Made by a program: the position numbers and the translations under genes
NCBI GenBank assembly: GCA_013398955.1
Contig: VWPU01002907.1
Location: 124,001 to 188,000 of the forward strand
DNA: 64,000 nucleotides
Source: Callaeas wilsoni
Taxonomy: Eukaryota; Chordata; Aves; Passeriformes; Callaeidae
Direction: 5' to 3'
In this document: one piece after another, positions 37,062 through 48,014 of the stretch
Layout of the letters: every line of letters starts with the position of its first letter
Position numbering within the stretch: position 1 is the first letter of the stretch
Notes under the pieces: generated by a model
The model's database searches: none
The model's input: the letters and a program-made list of their open reading frames with translations, nothing else
Told to the model about the DNA's origin: nothing

Positions 37062-37071
37062 AGAACAATGG
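37062..37071 (+). promoter_or_regulatory. SOX9-type binding sequence AGAACAATGG
   Basis: The ten bases match the optimal in vitro SOX9 site exactly. COL27A1 is a known SOX9 target in chondrocytes. A second SOX-like word in the opposite orientation (tctttgtt) lies about 135 bp downstream, too far for a compact dimer site. One exact 10-mer in 64 kb can arise by chance. Confidence 0.25.
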
Positions 37072-38678
37072 AGACTTTTTGGGGTCTGCATTTATGTTGT
37101 GATAGCTTTTATATTGTCAAGATATGCATATTTTAAAAAGGAAAGCTTTTAAGAAATTGTAACCTTCTTTTTAGTCATGACAGAGCTATTGTTCCTTCAC
37201 AAGTCTTTGTTTATTCCACCAAACCAATACTGAACAATCTTCCTCAAATGTTGTTTCCCTTCTCCTCTTCCCTAAGGAGAAGAAACTTGGACATGTGAGC
37301 CCAGGTTCATTTCCCTTCATCTGTACCCAGTGTAGCACTTGGACATGTGCTTAACATCCAGCTAGTGACAGCTATGTACATGCTTAAACCTAATTATTTA
37401 ACCAAATCAAGGTTTAAATTTGGAGGCAGCTGATCCAGCAAGTCCCTCACCCTATGTCACTTAAATCCTAAAGCACATTTCTGCTAATCAGCTCCTCACA
37501 GCAGGAAAGTGTGTGGTCTCCAGCATGCTCTCCTAAGGATAATGTCCTCAAAATACTGGGAATCTCTATGAAAGGCTGAATATCAACCAGAGCCATGATT
37601 TTGTAACTCACATTATAAAGCTGCACCTCAAATCCTGCTGTAAAGTGCCTTAATTTGCCCTGTTCTCCTGGCCAAGGTGCCTGTCAGTATTTCTAGAATT
37701 TTATCCTCTCACTGCTGGGTTCTGGCTCAGGTGATACAGAGGAGCTTTTCAAATCCCAGAGCACATTTCTCTTTTCCACTGTGCCATTCATTCATCCAGC
37801 TCCTGCATCAGCTGCTGCCCAGGCGAAGCCTGCAAATCCAAGATAAGGGGAGCACACCTGCACTCCAGGCCCTTTGCTGCTCCATGCCAGAGGGAAGGAA
37901 TTGCTGCCTCTGCCACAGGGACCTGATGCTTTCCAGCATCACCAGCTACAGTAATTTGTAAATGCCAGGGATTTGTAAAGTGATGTTATCTCAGCAAACC
38001 TGAAAATATTTGCCTTTCCAAGCCCAGCTGAGTTGTTGTTCGTGGATAAGTGGAGGGTGTTGTTTTGCTTCCAGGGATCTTTCTAGTTGACTGAGAAAGC
38101 CTTAGAAGTGTTTGAGGAAAAGTTGCTTCCAGATCCATGGCCAGGGATGTCTCCCTTTGGCTTCACTCAAGGCATCTGCTTGCTTTTTTGTTCGGCCAGA
38201 CTGCGATAGCAAAATATCAATATTTGGATAACTGGGTAAGGAAGGAGCTTTGGGTTTCTGGAAAGGAGCTACTGTCTGCTCCTTCATGCTGCTGTTCAGA
38301 GGCTGGTCACTGTCTGTGTCTGAACTCTGAGAAGGTGTTTAACAGGAGGAAATGCAGTGCTGCTCTGCAGATACACCTTGCTGAGTACATAGCTCTGCAG
38401 GAACGTTGTCTACTTTAGCAGCAGGATATATCCCTATTGCCTCACCTGGACCAGCAAATCCTGCAGCTGAGTTCCCCTGCCTTTGTGAGCTGTTCACATC
38501 TGGCCACTATCATAACCCCTTCTTTAGTCTGGGTTTCTGATAGTGCTGCTTGCTGTTGCTCAGCACAGGGAAATGCTGTCTTGGCCTCCACTGGCCGAAG
38601 GGCACTGAGGGTGCAAGGGGAGCCCAGGGGCTGTGCTCAGCCCTGCCTGCAAGGCCAAGCTGCCAGGTCTGCAGGGGG

Positions 38679-38698
38679 AAGGCACCTCGAGGTGCCTT
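38679..38698. repeat. Perfect 20-bp palindrome
   Basis: AAGGCACCTCGAGGTGCCTT reads the same on both strands. It is followed immediately by ccttgagg repeats. It has no known role. Confidence 0.9.
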
Positions 38699-40477
38699 GA
38701 GGAGCCTTGAGGCTCTTGGCATTGGGATGCTCACTGGAGAGCTGCCAGGACCTCACTCACTCATCTCTAACCAGAGTTGTCTGTAAAAGAGAGTTTTAAA
38801 AATTTAACTAATTGACTAAATGTAGCTTTTCCTGTCAGGGCGGATTAGGGGAAGCCTTTATCTCAGGTTTCAGCCCAGGAGCCCAGAGAAGATGAAGCTT
38901 GCCACATGCATTTGAGAATAGAGGGTCACTTTCTCCTTCTTCAGGTCAGATGACAATGAGATGTGTTGTGATGGGATTAGGCAGATGACTGCTGTGAAGT
39001 GAGACTGCCCTGGCAGATCCTGCCATGCTGGTGACAGGGCTCTGCTGGAAGAGATGAGGATGCTGTAAACACTCCCCCAGCCACCAGCCCTGATGAGAGC
39101 CAGAGGCATCACCTGACAGCCTCCACCTGGCTCAGAGCAGCCCCTGCACTGGCAAAGGGGCTGGGCAGGGCAGGACAAGCTACAGAAGATGGGTCTGGAG
39201 GGGCCAGGCTCATTCCAGTTTCCTTCCCAACTCTAACTCAGATCATCACTGTCATTTCCATGTCCCACTTGCTTCTGATTCCTGTTCCCTCTTCCAGGCC
39301 TGAGCTAAGGAATCCTTGCCCTCTGCACATCCTTCCCCTGCTTCACTAGCAGGTCACCACATCAACTCGGATAGTAAAGATGTAATTGCACAACTTAGCC
39401 AAGTGGCTGCTCAAAGAAAAGGGGAACAGTTTGTTTTCCAGGGAGGATGAACATTTGGTTGTCAAGGATACTTTCCCAGAGTGCCAACATCATACCCATG
39501 CTGACACCTCCCTTCCCAGTGCAGGTCTGGGTATTTGCTGGGTGTCCCAGTCACCCCAGGCAGCCTCCAAGATGCCTCCAGGCCCTGCTCTTCCACCACT
39601 CCACGTAACAGGGCTGTCTGACTCAAGCTGTCAGTAGCTCTGCTTTTAAATGACCTTCTGGTCTTTGTCATTGTGCTTTGAGATTTATAGGGATATGGAT
39701 TAATAAAATTTTGGTCTTTACTGCTCTCTGATCATGAGCCACAGCACTTGGGGTGTTGGGCTGGTGAGAGGTGCTGTGACATTTGTGCAGCAGAGCCCCA
39801 GCTGTGAAACACCCCTTTGGTTGTGGGGATCCCATCTGGGGCACAGCTCTCTGTCTGTCTGTCCTGGAGGCCAGGCTGAGCATTCTTCAGAGCTGTGCCA
39901 TACTGGCAGTGCAATATAGGCTCTTGGTTATTCAGTCTCTGCTCCTCTCAGCAGCACAAGGCTTTGCCAAGCTCAGTAGGAGTTTTTGCATTATTTTATA
40001 TTGACAATGTTTGTCTGCTGTAATAATTTGGCTGGGGTTCCTATACATTTCTGCTGTACACTGCCTTTCTTTGTGAGTCTCTCTCTTTGCCTGTCATCCT
40101 GGAGTTGCTTTTCTAACACACTGGCTCCCCAGCCCTGTTATTACTTTTGGCACTGGGTTTGCATCCCGATTAAGCACATTGGCTCCTGTTTTCCCTTTCT
40201 GCATTGGCCAGCTCTCAGAATTCCTCTTACCACTACATTCTAGCACCACTCTGTGTTTTTATTTATTATTTATATTGCAGTAATGCCTAAGAGTCCTAAC
40301 TGAGCTCATGAACTGATTATGAACATGACGTCTGTTAATAGAATCTCTTCATATGCCCTTTTTTAACTCTTTTATTTTCTTTCACTGTCTTTATTCTCTG
40401 TCAGTGTGACACACTGGTCTCTGGGGGCCAAATGGTGCAGAGGGTTGTGTGTTCAGCTTTCCTGAAATGAGCTTGAA

Positions 40478-40537
40478 ATATAGATGGTCTTTAAGGTCCC
40501 TTTCAACCCAAATCATTTTTTCTGTGATTCTCTGATC
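40478..40537 (+). mobile_element. CR1 LINE 3' tail fragment
   Basis: The sequence tagatggtctttaaggtccc followed by tttcaacccaaatcatt and a tctgtgattctctgat tail matches the last 60 bp or so of avian CR1 elements, including the decayed 8-bp tail repeats. No upstream CR1 part is clear, so the copy is strongly 5'-truncated, as is usual for the family. Confidence 0.8.
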
Positions 40538-41425
40538 ATATCCTTACCCTCTTCCCAGTGCTCTCCTCGCTTGGAACCCTCTGAAAGAACAAGGATGCCC
40601 CTTCCTCAGTGGTGCCCAAGCTGTATCATGAACTGTTCAGTTTTGGCTACTGACACCTGCTCATTTGCAGCAGGGTGTGTGTCCCACACACCTCCCCAGG
40701 TCCTGTGCCCACCGCACACTCACACACCCAGGAGCAGATGCCAGGCATGGCACCAGACCTTCCCCACCTCCCTGTGCTTGAGCACCTGCCTGGTCCTTAA
40801 CAGCAGCCAGACCTTTAAATATCATGTAGCTGTAGCTGAGGGCTTGGAGTTCAGCTGTCAGCAAATACACCCTTCTCTTGGGTACGGAATTTGGGGCCCA
40901 AGACGATGTGAAGCTACTGTACAGTGAGGGCTTGTGCACCTCTATATTTTGTAGCTTTATTGCCCTGATTGTGGCCATGTGACAGTGTGGTGTGGCAAGG
41001 GTTAAGAGCAAAGGTGTTGGAAAAGCAAGGTTTTTAGGAAGGAAGAGGTTTGCTGTCAATAAGGCTGGAACTGCAGGTTTGTCTGTGCATTGCAAAACTG
41101 TTGTCACGTAACCATTGTCTGAAAATAAGGCTGTTCCTGGCCTGCTTTTCTCCTCTGGCTTGGGTTTGTGGTTGGTAGTTGGTTTAACAGGAATAAAAAG
41201 TGCTGTATGCTGGTAACGGTGAGCAATGAAGCAACAAAACACAGAAAGAATCTTTTTAGTCCTGGGCTCTGGGCTGCTGTGCTCAACCCAAGCAGGTATA
41301 AGTTGGCTTAGCCAGGATTGATCTCATGGACTGTCTCAGTGGCCAAGGCTAAAGTGACAGCTGGATTTTCCAGTGAGCCATATCCTCTGTGTTCTTATTT
41401 TTGCCTCTCTTTTGCCTCCTTCTAG

Positions 41426-41479
41426 GGTGCCAGAGGGCCTGATGGACCCGTAGGCGAGCCAGGGTCGCGAGGTGTCAAG
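41426..41479 (+). CDS. COL27A1: COL27A1 exon E17 (54 bp, triple helix)
   Basis: The exon encodes GARGPDGPVGEPGSRGVK, six triplets (residues 277-294). The acceptor is ttctAG and the donor gtgagt after AAG. It matches human GPRGPDGPAGEQGSRGLK. It opens a dense cluster of five exons in 1.7 kb. Confidence 0.95.
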
Positions 41480-41842
41480 GTGAGTGCCAAGGCTGCTCTC
41501 AGCTGTGTTGTGAAATGCTCTGGGCAGGATCAAGGTCATGTCCTCCTCCAGGAACAGGGGATGTTCGATTGCTCCATAAGGATCAACTAGCAGGGATGAG
41601 TCTGTCTGGCAAGCAGAGTAAAATCTATCCAGAATTGGTGTCAGGGCCCTTGCCCACACTCCGGGCTGGTTGGAGTGTTCCTTGGGGCACAATCCCAAGC
41701 GTTTGGCCTCTCAAAAGCTGCAGGGAACTGGAAGGGAAATTTGATGCACAAAAATGTGAGAGCAGATGGGCGAGCTGGGGCAGAAGAGCATCACCAGCAG
41801 CTTGTGCTCCTGCTGACGTGTCTTTGTCTTTTCGTTTTGCAG
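41480..41842 (+). other. COL27A1: Intron 17 (363 bp)
   Basis: Nothing beyond splice signals was recognised. It ends ttttgcAG. Confidence 0.8.
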
Positions 41843-41887
41843 GGCCGACCAGGGGAGCCAGGCAGGGTGGGCCCAGATGGGCTGCAG
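41843..41887 (+). CDS. COL27A1: COL27A1 exon E18 (45 bp, triple helix)
   Basis: The exon encodes GRPGEPGRVGPDGLQ, five triplets (residues 295-309). The acceptor is ttgcAG and the donor gtatgt after CAG. This segment is less similar to the recalled human one (GPPGPQGRPGRPGQQ) than its neighbours, but length and position agree. Only 132 bp separate it from E19. Confidence 0.93.
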
Positions 41888-42019
41888 GTATGTCCTCTGT
41901 GAGAGCCAGAGCTGCCAGTCCTGGGGACACCCACATCTTCTCAGAGCCCTCCAGGCCGAAGCACCACAGGTGTGTCAGCACATCCCCAGCTGATAATTGC
42001 TGTAACTGTGTGTTCACAG

Positions 42020-42064
42020 GGCAAGATGGGGGAGACCGGGGAGACTGGAGCACGCGGCTTCCCA
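42020..42064 (+). CDS. COL27A1: COL27A1 exon E19 (45 bp, triple helix)
   Basis: The exon encodes GKMGETGETGARGFP, five triplets (residues 310-324). The acceptor is cacAG and the donor gtaagt after CCA, so the exon-final base is A rather than G. The GARGFP end corresponds to human GSRGFP. Confidence 0.93.
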
Positions 42065-42277
42065 GTAAGTGTCCATCCCTTCTACTTCCTTTCACAACCT
42101 CGAGTCCTTAAGTTTTGAGTCCTGGTCCAGGAGGAAGAATCTGGACCCTATCTCACACTTACAGGGCCACCTCTCCCCTCCTGTCACTGGAGCATTTTTG
42201 AGGTGCACATTTCTGCCAAGAGACGTGAAGGATTGCTGCTGGGTTGGAGCTGATCATGGTGGTTTTAATTTTTCTAG

Positions 42278-42331
42278 GGTATCCAAGGACCTTCTGGACC
42301 TCCAGGAGCAAAAGGGGCTCCAGGCGACCCG
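42278..42331 (+). CDS. COL27A1: COL27A1 exon E20 (54 bp, triple helix, GC donor)
   Basis: The exon encodes GIQGPSGPPGAKGAPGDP, six triplets (residues 325-342). The acceptor is ttctAG. After the last codon CCG the intron begins gcaagt, so this is a GC-AG intron: the only position other than +2 that departs from the donor consensus is the exonic -2 C. No GT in the next bases keeps both frame and the 54-bp exon length, and the peptide matches human GIPGPSGPPGTKGLPGEP in length. Confidence 0.93.
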
Positions 42332-43058
42332 GCAAGTCTCTTATCACCCTCTCTCCATCTGTCTTTCCTTGCACACAGACACTTCATTTCTTTCTCTGTC
42401 TGTCTCTTCCCCACCGCTTATCCCATTCCCAGCTTCTCTGTCCTTGCCAACTCCAGCATGGTCAGAGATGTGAAAGACTTGGCTAGAGTCCTAGGAGCCA
42501 TAAGGAAAGACAAGGTCAGACCCCTGGAAAGCAAAAGGGAGCCATGGATCTACCAGGCAGAGTGTAGGATACAGCCTGGGGTGGATTTTGGAAGGGAAGG
42601 TAGAAAAGAAGGGCAAGGTTGGGTCTGGGATAGGGTCAGATGTAACAGGAGGAGTTGGAGTGTAGGTAGAGTGGAAGGGGGAGAAGGAGGGAGGCTGATG
42701 GTGTCAGAACTGAGCCCACAGCTTTGGGGGAGTCACTGGGGAAAAACACAGACCTCAAAAAGGGCCAGCAGTGCTGGACTGTGAAGGGAGAGAGTAAACC
42801 AGACACTTTCAGATTACCCACTGTGGTTGTTTCAGATGGCAGCCAGGAAGATGAAGGGTCTTCTGAGCTCTTTGCCTGTTAAGGTGCCTCAGCACACCCA
42901 CTGCTGGCCTCTCCATCCCACTAGCCAGATCTTGCACACTGAGAACTCCTCTGAGATGTGGGAGGGAACTGGGATTTTATCTTACAGACCGTGGAAGTGA
43001 TGGCCCTTCAGAAATGAAAACAGTTGTATGAAAAGAGCCTTGTGTCTCTATTTTGCAG
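42332..43058 (+). other. COL27A1: Intron 20 (727 bp), GC-AG type
   Basis: The intron begins gcaagt and ends ttttgcag. Its interior is purine-rich at 42.58-42.71 kb. No repeat family was recognised. Confidence 0.85.
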
Positions 43059-43112
43059 GGTCCCCAAGGACCACAGGGGCCACCTGGGCCTTTGGGAGAA
43101 ATGGGGCATAAG
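43059..43112 (+). CDS. COL27A1: COL27A1 exon E21 (54 bp, triple helix)
   Basis: The exon encodes GPQGPQGPPGPLGEMGHK, six triplets (residues 343-360). The acceptor is ttgcAG and the donor gtaggt after AAG. Human has GPQGPQGPIGPPGEMGPK. A 216-codon open frame on the opposite strand overlaps this exon and is read as chance. Confidence 0.95.
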
Positions 43113-45586
43113 GTAGGTCTGATCTTTGTTCCTGTTTGTTTTCCCCTTCCATCAGGAGTGGCAGGACTGAGGGAGGAGTAAACGGGCAGGGGAACATCCT
43201 TCCACACCTTGAAGTGTGGAACGAGCAGGAAGGATTTCCCTTAAGTCTGAAAGTCAGCTTCCAAAACAAATGGTGAAAATCAGAAATTTGAGCACCCTTT
43301 TCATCACAGGCCACAGACACCCAGCTGGTGGAAGTGCAGACCCATCCTCTCAACAGAAGATACATTTCAAAGGTGACCACGCCAGGGACCAACTTTTTGC
43401 ACCAGGGTGCAGAGTCAGGGACCCAATACCAGAACAATTCAGACTGAGTACTAGTGTTTCCCTCTCCCTGGTGCTGTTGCTGACACGACACAGGTTTGCC
43501 AGCCCGCCCAGATGGCCGTGGCAGTGCCAGCAGAGGCTGCTGCAGCCAGTGCAGGAAGCTCAGAGACGCCTTTGCTGCTGACGGTGCTGCTGGGCTCTGG
43601 TTGCCATGAAGCAGTGACACAAACACACCAAAACTGAGCAGCAGCTGCCAAGCAGTGCCCCAGTGGAGTGCAGGGGATGCCTCCATGGTTTCCCCCAACT
43701 CCTCTGCACTTTTGGCTTTATTTCACTCCTCTTAAAATAATATAGTCTCGGCTCTTTCTATCACGTGTGCCAGCGCCCCTTGCACAGCTCCTTTCCGTAG
43801 GTCCTGAGCTGTAACACAGACATGAAGGTGGCTTTGAATGCAGTCTATGCAAAGTGTGTGAGTCACGAAAGTTTCCATTCTCATGGCTGCTGGACTGGAT
43901 GGAGTGAGCTCTCAGCATGGTAAACCACACTGGGGAGCTGGAAAGCTGCTACTGAGCCACTCTGGATGCTGCCAACCAAGAAAGTACAGACCTTCATTCA
44001 AATCTGTAACTCCTCCAGGAGCCTTTCTCAGCACTGGCACCTCTGGAGAAACCAAAGCAGGATTTTTGCTTTCATTGGAGCTTGAATTTTCTCATTGCGT
44101 GACATGACCGTTTGTTCACAAACCCAACACACACCCTGCTCCCTCCTCTACTTGAATCCAGTTCAGCAAGCCAGGAACTGGCTTTATTCCCTGGGTAGCT
44201 CCCTTGACTATGTGCTCTTTTTTCCTTTATTCCCAACTGTAAAGAGAAGGGAGATTGTTGTCTGGAATGCAAATATCATAAGTAAATAAACCACTCAAAT
44301 CCTTTAAAGAGAAGCTTTACTGTCCCATCTTTGGGCTTGTTTTACAGACTCTCATTCCCCACACTTCCCAGAGGTAGGAGCAAATGTACAAAGATTAAGG
44401 CTCCCAACAGATCTTGGTTCTAAAGATAGTGAATGACTGTGACCCCACTATCAGGGGCTGCACATGGAGCTGGACTGAGTGAGAACAGTTTCCAAGGTCA
44501 TTCTCATATCTTCCATCTTTCTATCTTAAATCCTGTCTTTTTCCAGGTCAAGCACTCATTTCTGGCTCTCTGAGGGATGCCAAACCCCTCCACCAGAGTC
44601 TGTGCTCGCACAAGAGCAAGAAACTTTCTCTCAGCCAGTCCAGCCTGGGCTGTGGATTTCTGGTCTGAGCCCAGGCATTGGTCTTTGGATATTTGCTGGC
44701 CCTGTACAGCCAGAGACAGCTGGCTGATGGATGTCGAGGCTAATCTGGCCAAAATTTGTGCCGGAGGGCTCAGTGTCACCTTGCTGCCCTCAGCTCCCTT
44801 TAGCTGGCAGCACCATCGTGCCCCTGCCTCTCTGGGCATGGGGGGCAAAGGCTCAGCTGGCGGATGTGGCCTGTGGGGCAGCTTGCCCTTCATCATATGG
44901 ATTCTGGTGGCGCCGAGCACCGAGACCCACCCCCTGGCCCGGCGCACCGCGCTTCCGGGCAGCAAGAGCTCAGCCAAACGTTTGTTACCCACTGTACCAG
45001 CCCAGCCTGCTGGACCCTTGCACCATCGTGCCCCTGCCTCTCTGGGAATGGGGAGGCAAAGGCTCAGCTGGAAGATGTGGCCTGTGGGGCAGCTTGACCT
45101 TCATCAAAAGGAGCCTGTTGGTGCAGAGGATGTGCTCACACCACTGGGAATGGAGAAGTGGGGCTGCAGGCAGCAAGAGCTCAGCCAAACGTTTCTGTTA
45201 CCCACTGTACCAGCCCAGCCTGCTGGACCCTTGCAAAGAGCTTCCAAGTCTAGTTCTGGACCTTTTCCCTTCTACCCCAGCTGGTTCCAGTGCTGCTCCC
45301 TGGTGGGGTTATTAACCTTAGAAAGCAGAGGGAGGTAGAGAAGGTGCTTGGCAGAGGAGGCTGGGGAGAGAGGAGGTGTGAGAGTTGATCAGAGCCCTCC
45401 CAGAATCCAGGCACGAGGGGCCTCTTTGATGCTGTGGACCCCGAGCCAGCTCCAGGGAGGTAATTGCATTGCAACCAGGGCTTGGCTGTCCCAGGAGGGC
45501 TCTGCTAAAGGAGTTATGTCTTTGATCTTGCTTTCTGCTTGGTTACAATGGGTTTTTTCATTATCTTGTTGGGTTTTTTTTCCCAG
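43113..45586 (+). other. COL27A1: Intron 21 (2474 bp)
   Basis: The main feature is a two-copy tandem duplication at 44810-45233. No collagen exon or transposon was recognised. The intron ends in a T-rich tract and cccAG. Confidence 0.78.
44810..45233 (+). repeat. Tandem duplication, two units of about 210 and 214 bp
   Basis: Unit 1 (44810-45019) and unit 2 (45020-45233) both begin gcaccatcgtgcccctgcc and both end with tacccactgtaccagcccag then cctgctggacccttg. Their flanks are nearly identical, but the middle 70 bp or so differ strongly: unit 1 is CpG-rich (ggcgccgagcaccgag and further CGs) and unit 2 is not. Since 210 is a multiple of three, one + strand frame stays open across both units (44577-45338, 253 codons), and a second frame is open for 194 codons. 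The protein has no recognisable domain, so I do not call a gene. Confidence 0.88.
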
Positions 45587-45640
45587 GGACCGCCAGGCTC
45601 AATGGGACAACCTGGTCTTGCAGGTGAACCTGGCATGAAG
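45587..45640 (+). CDS. COL27A1: COL27A1 exon E22 (54 bp, triple helix)
   Basis: The exon encodes GPPGSMGQPGLAGEPGMK, six triplets (residues 361-378). The acceptor is tcccAG after a T-rich tract, and the donor is gtaaga after AAG. Human GPPGAVGEPGLPGEAGMK aligns without gaps. Confidence 0.95.
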
Positions 45641-47209
45641 GTAAGAAAAACCCTGAGGGCAATTTCTCTGTCAGACTGGGGATATAAATGGCAACTTGTG
45701 TTCCTGAAGGACTGAGTGACATTGCAGGTTTACCCTCCAGCAGCCAAAGCACATAGCGCATTCAACAAAAGATAAAGTTTAAAAAACCTAAAACTGGGTT
45801 AATTTTAGCCATTTTTGCAAATTCCTAATCCCCATCTTGAGGGGGAGGCTGTTAGTGCTGGGGAGAAGCCCCATCCCAGGGATCTAGTGCCTCAAGAGCT
45901 GTAAAGGGCCTCGGAAATGAAGCTCGATTCTTTGCAGATCTAAAATGTCAATGGAGAGAAGAGTCCTTGAGACTGAGATCCAGGCAGCTTCTAATTTGAA
46001 ACCAGAAGAGCCTTAGGAAGGTCTTAGACTTAAAAATATCCTCAGACAAGGTCCTGCCACAGTTTCCAAGCCTCAGCTCTCTGGGGACTGAACTCCTCTG
46101 ATGGTTAAGGGGGAAGGGTGCTCTGCTCCAGACCATGAATGCACCTTCTTGTCCACATAAAAGCCATCTCTTTGTTTGAGTAAAATCCCAGTGCTGAGCA
46201 GCTCAGAGGGGGCTTTATTTAATCCTAACCCTCTTGGTCTGAAGATTTGCTCCTGTGAGCAGAGCTTTTGAACAAACTCTATGTGGGGATTAAATGCAAT
46301 TTCCTCTGTGCTGCTCTTCACTCCCACCCCCACCCCATCCTTTGCCATGTTTTCCTTGGCAAATCTTCTGACACTTCACTGGAGCTACCGTGTCTTTGGC
46401 ATCCTGATACTGCACGAGTGTTTCAGCTCCAGTGCTCCTGGCTGGCCCTCCTTGGAGCAGGACATGATGATTTGCACAGACACCCTTTTACCTGCTGTCC
46501 TTGCTGGGAACTTGTGGAGTGAGCCCAGTCCTGCTCTTTCTCCAAGCTGGAAGGAGCTGCACCAAGACTGGTCTGTGCAGTCATGGCTTGCAGAGCAGTT
46601 GGCTGTGGGATGAGGTTTACGGGTACCTCAAACCTTTTTCCCTTGAATCCTCTGCATTTCCTGAGCTCTCTTCCATGCAAAGCAGATCACTTGGATGGGC
46701 ACACGTGGGAGAGAGCTGCCCTGTGGCCATCCTACACTGGCAAGATCCATTTGTTTGCCAGCTCCACCACCTTCTGTTCGCTCATTTTACTGCTGTCAAA
46801 GATTCAGGTTCTTCTGGAACTGGGGCTAAAAGAGCTGTTGGGCTTTTTTCTCCCTCACTCTAGTCGTGTCTGCCACCACAACACATTACACCCACGCTTC
46901 TGCTTGTCTATGAAGGACCATGCCAGAGATTGCCTTCTGGATCTGCAGCTTCAGGCAGCTCAGACTCCTCTGTGACCCCTGTCCTATCAAGCATCATTGC
47001 CACAGAGCCTGTGAGATGTGTCCTCCTTTGCTCCCTCTATGCGCTGTCCCTCTGCTGGGCCTTTGAACCCCCTTTGAAAACTCAGCTGAAGGTGTTTGTG
47101 TGGGAGAAGGAAAGAAAAAGTCAAAATTAGGAGTACAATGCGAAGTACTTCATGCTCCCTCACTGTCAGTAAACAGCTTGTCTCCCTGTATGTGCTTCCT
47201 TCTGTTTAG
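45641..47209 (+). other. COL27A1: Intron 22 (1569 bp)
   Basis: No repeat or gene was recognised. Open frames at 46.3-46.9 kb overlap in several frames and resemble nothing known. Confidence 0.78.
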
Positions 47210-47263
47210 GGTGATCCTGGCCAGTTAGGAATCCCTGGAGAGCAAGGTCTCGTTGGCCAAAGA
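47210..47263 (+). CDS. COL27A1: COL27A1 exon E23 (54 bp, triple helix)
   Basis: The exon encodes GDPGQLGIPGEQGLVGQR, six triplets (residues 379-396). The acceptor is gtttAG and the donor gtgagt after AGA. Human GDLGPLGTPGEQGLIGQR shares the GEQGL-GQR end. Confidence 0.95.
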
Positions 47264-47960
47264 GTGAGTATGGCCACTTTCTGCTGGGGCTTCTGTCCCT
47301 CATCAGTTCTCCAGAGGTTGTGTCCCTGCTCTCCCACAGCCTGGGCAGGCTGATCCTGTTCTCTGCATCCCGTAACCCTCCCGGCCCCTGTTCCTTCCCC
47401 GCAGAGCCCATCAGCCTGAGCTCACCAGCCTCTCTGAGCCTCTCAGATGCCACCATGCCACCGAGCGTGCAAGGGGCAGTGTGGGAACAGATGTGGGAAC
47501 AGACCCCTCCTGTTTGCCAGGGGCTGTGTCCGTGCGGGGCCGGGCACGCTGCAGCAGAAGGCAGCTTTAAGCAGGGAAACACTGTGTGTGCGTGGGAGGG
47601 GGGATGAATGCATGGATTGAGGCTGGCAGGGGCCGTGTCCCTTCCCAGGACTGAGGTCAGTTGTTGGAGCAGGATGAGGAAGCCCCAGGTTAAATGGATT
47701 CAGACTGAGCTCCTTTTCACACGGGGAAGGAGGGCTTCCTGCAGGCCAGCAGCGCGTCCGTGGAGGAGAAACTGTGGCTCAGAATAGAGCAAGAGGCTGA
47801 ATTCCTGCTCTTGCTCTAGGAAGAGCTTGTTCAGCATTAGGGTATGAGATAGGACACGTGAGAGTGCAGGGCTGGGCTCCCATCACTGCAACCTGGCTGC
47901 GGAAAGCTCAGGGAAAAGCGCATTTAGGCACAGCCTTACGGTGTTTGCTTCTGTCCACAG
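47264..47960 (+). other. COL27A1: Intron 23 (697 bp)
   Basis: The intron is GC-rich for this window, with no recognised repeat. Confidence 0.8.
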
Positions 47961-48014
47961 GGAGAATCCGGGCTGGAAGGGGACAGCGGGCAGCTTGGGC
48001 CAGACGGGATCAAG
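47961..48014 (+). CDS. COL27A1: COL27A1 exon E24 (54 bp, triple helix)
   Basis: The exon encodes GESGLEGDSGQLGPDGIK, six triplets (residues 397-414). The acceptor is ccacAG and the donor gtaaac after AAG. It is an acidic segment, matching human GEPGLEGDSGPMGPDGLK. Confidence 0.95.

Larger units (their letters stand above)
33838..41425 (+). other. COL27A1: Intron 16 (7588 bp)
   Basis: This is the second-largest intron here. It contains a SOX-type site at 37.06 kb, a 20-bp palindrome at 38.68 kb and a short CR1 3' end at 40.48 kb. The AT-rich segment at 36.9-37.25 kb has no repeat signature. Open frames on both strands at 40.5-41.2 kb have no recognisable family. Confidence 0.75.

Noticed and set aside
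40661..41242. 193-codon minus-strand open frame
   Set aside because: It has no recognisable domain, no splice or promoter context and ordinary intronic composition, and it starts beside a CR1 remnant. It is likely chance.
43048..43698. 216-codon minus-strand open frame
   Set aside because: It runs antisense through exon E21, where the GGN/CCN repeat suppresses stops. The remainder has no recognisable domain.
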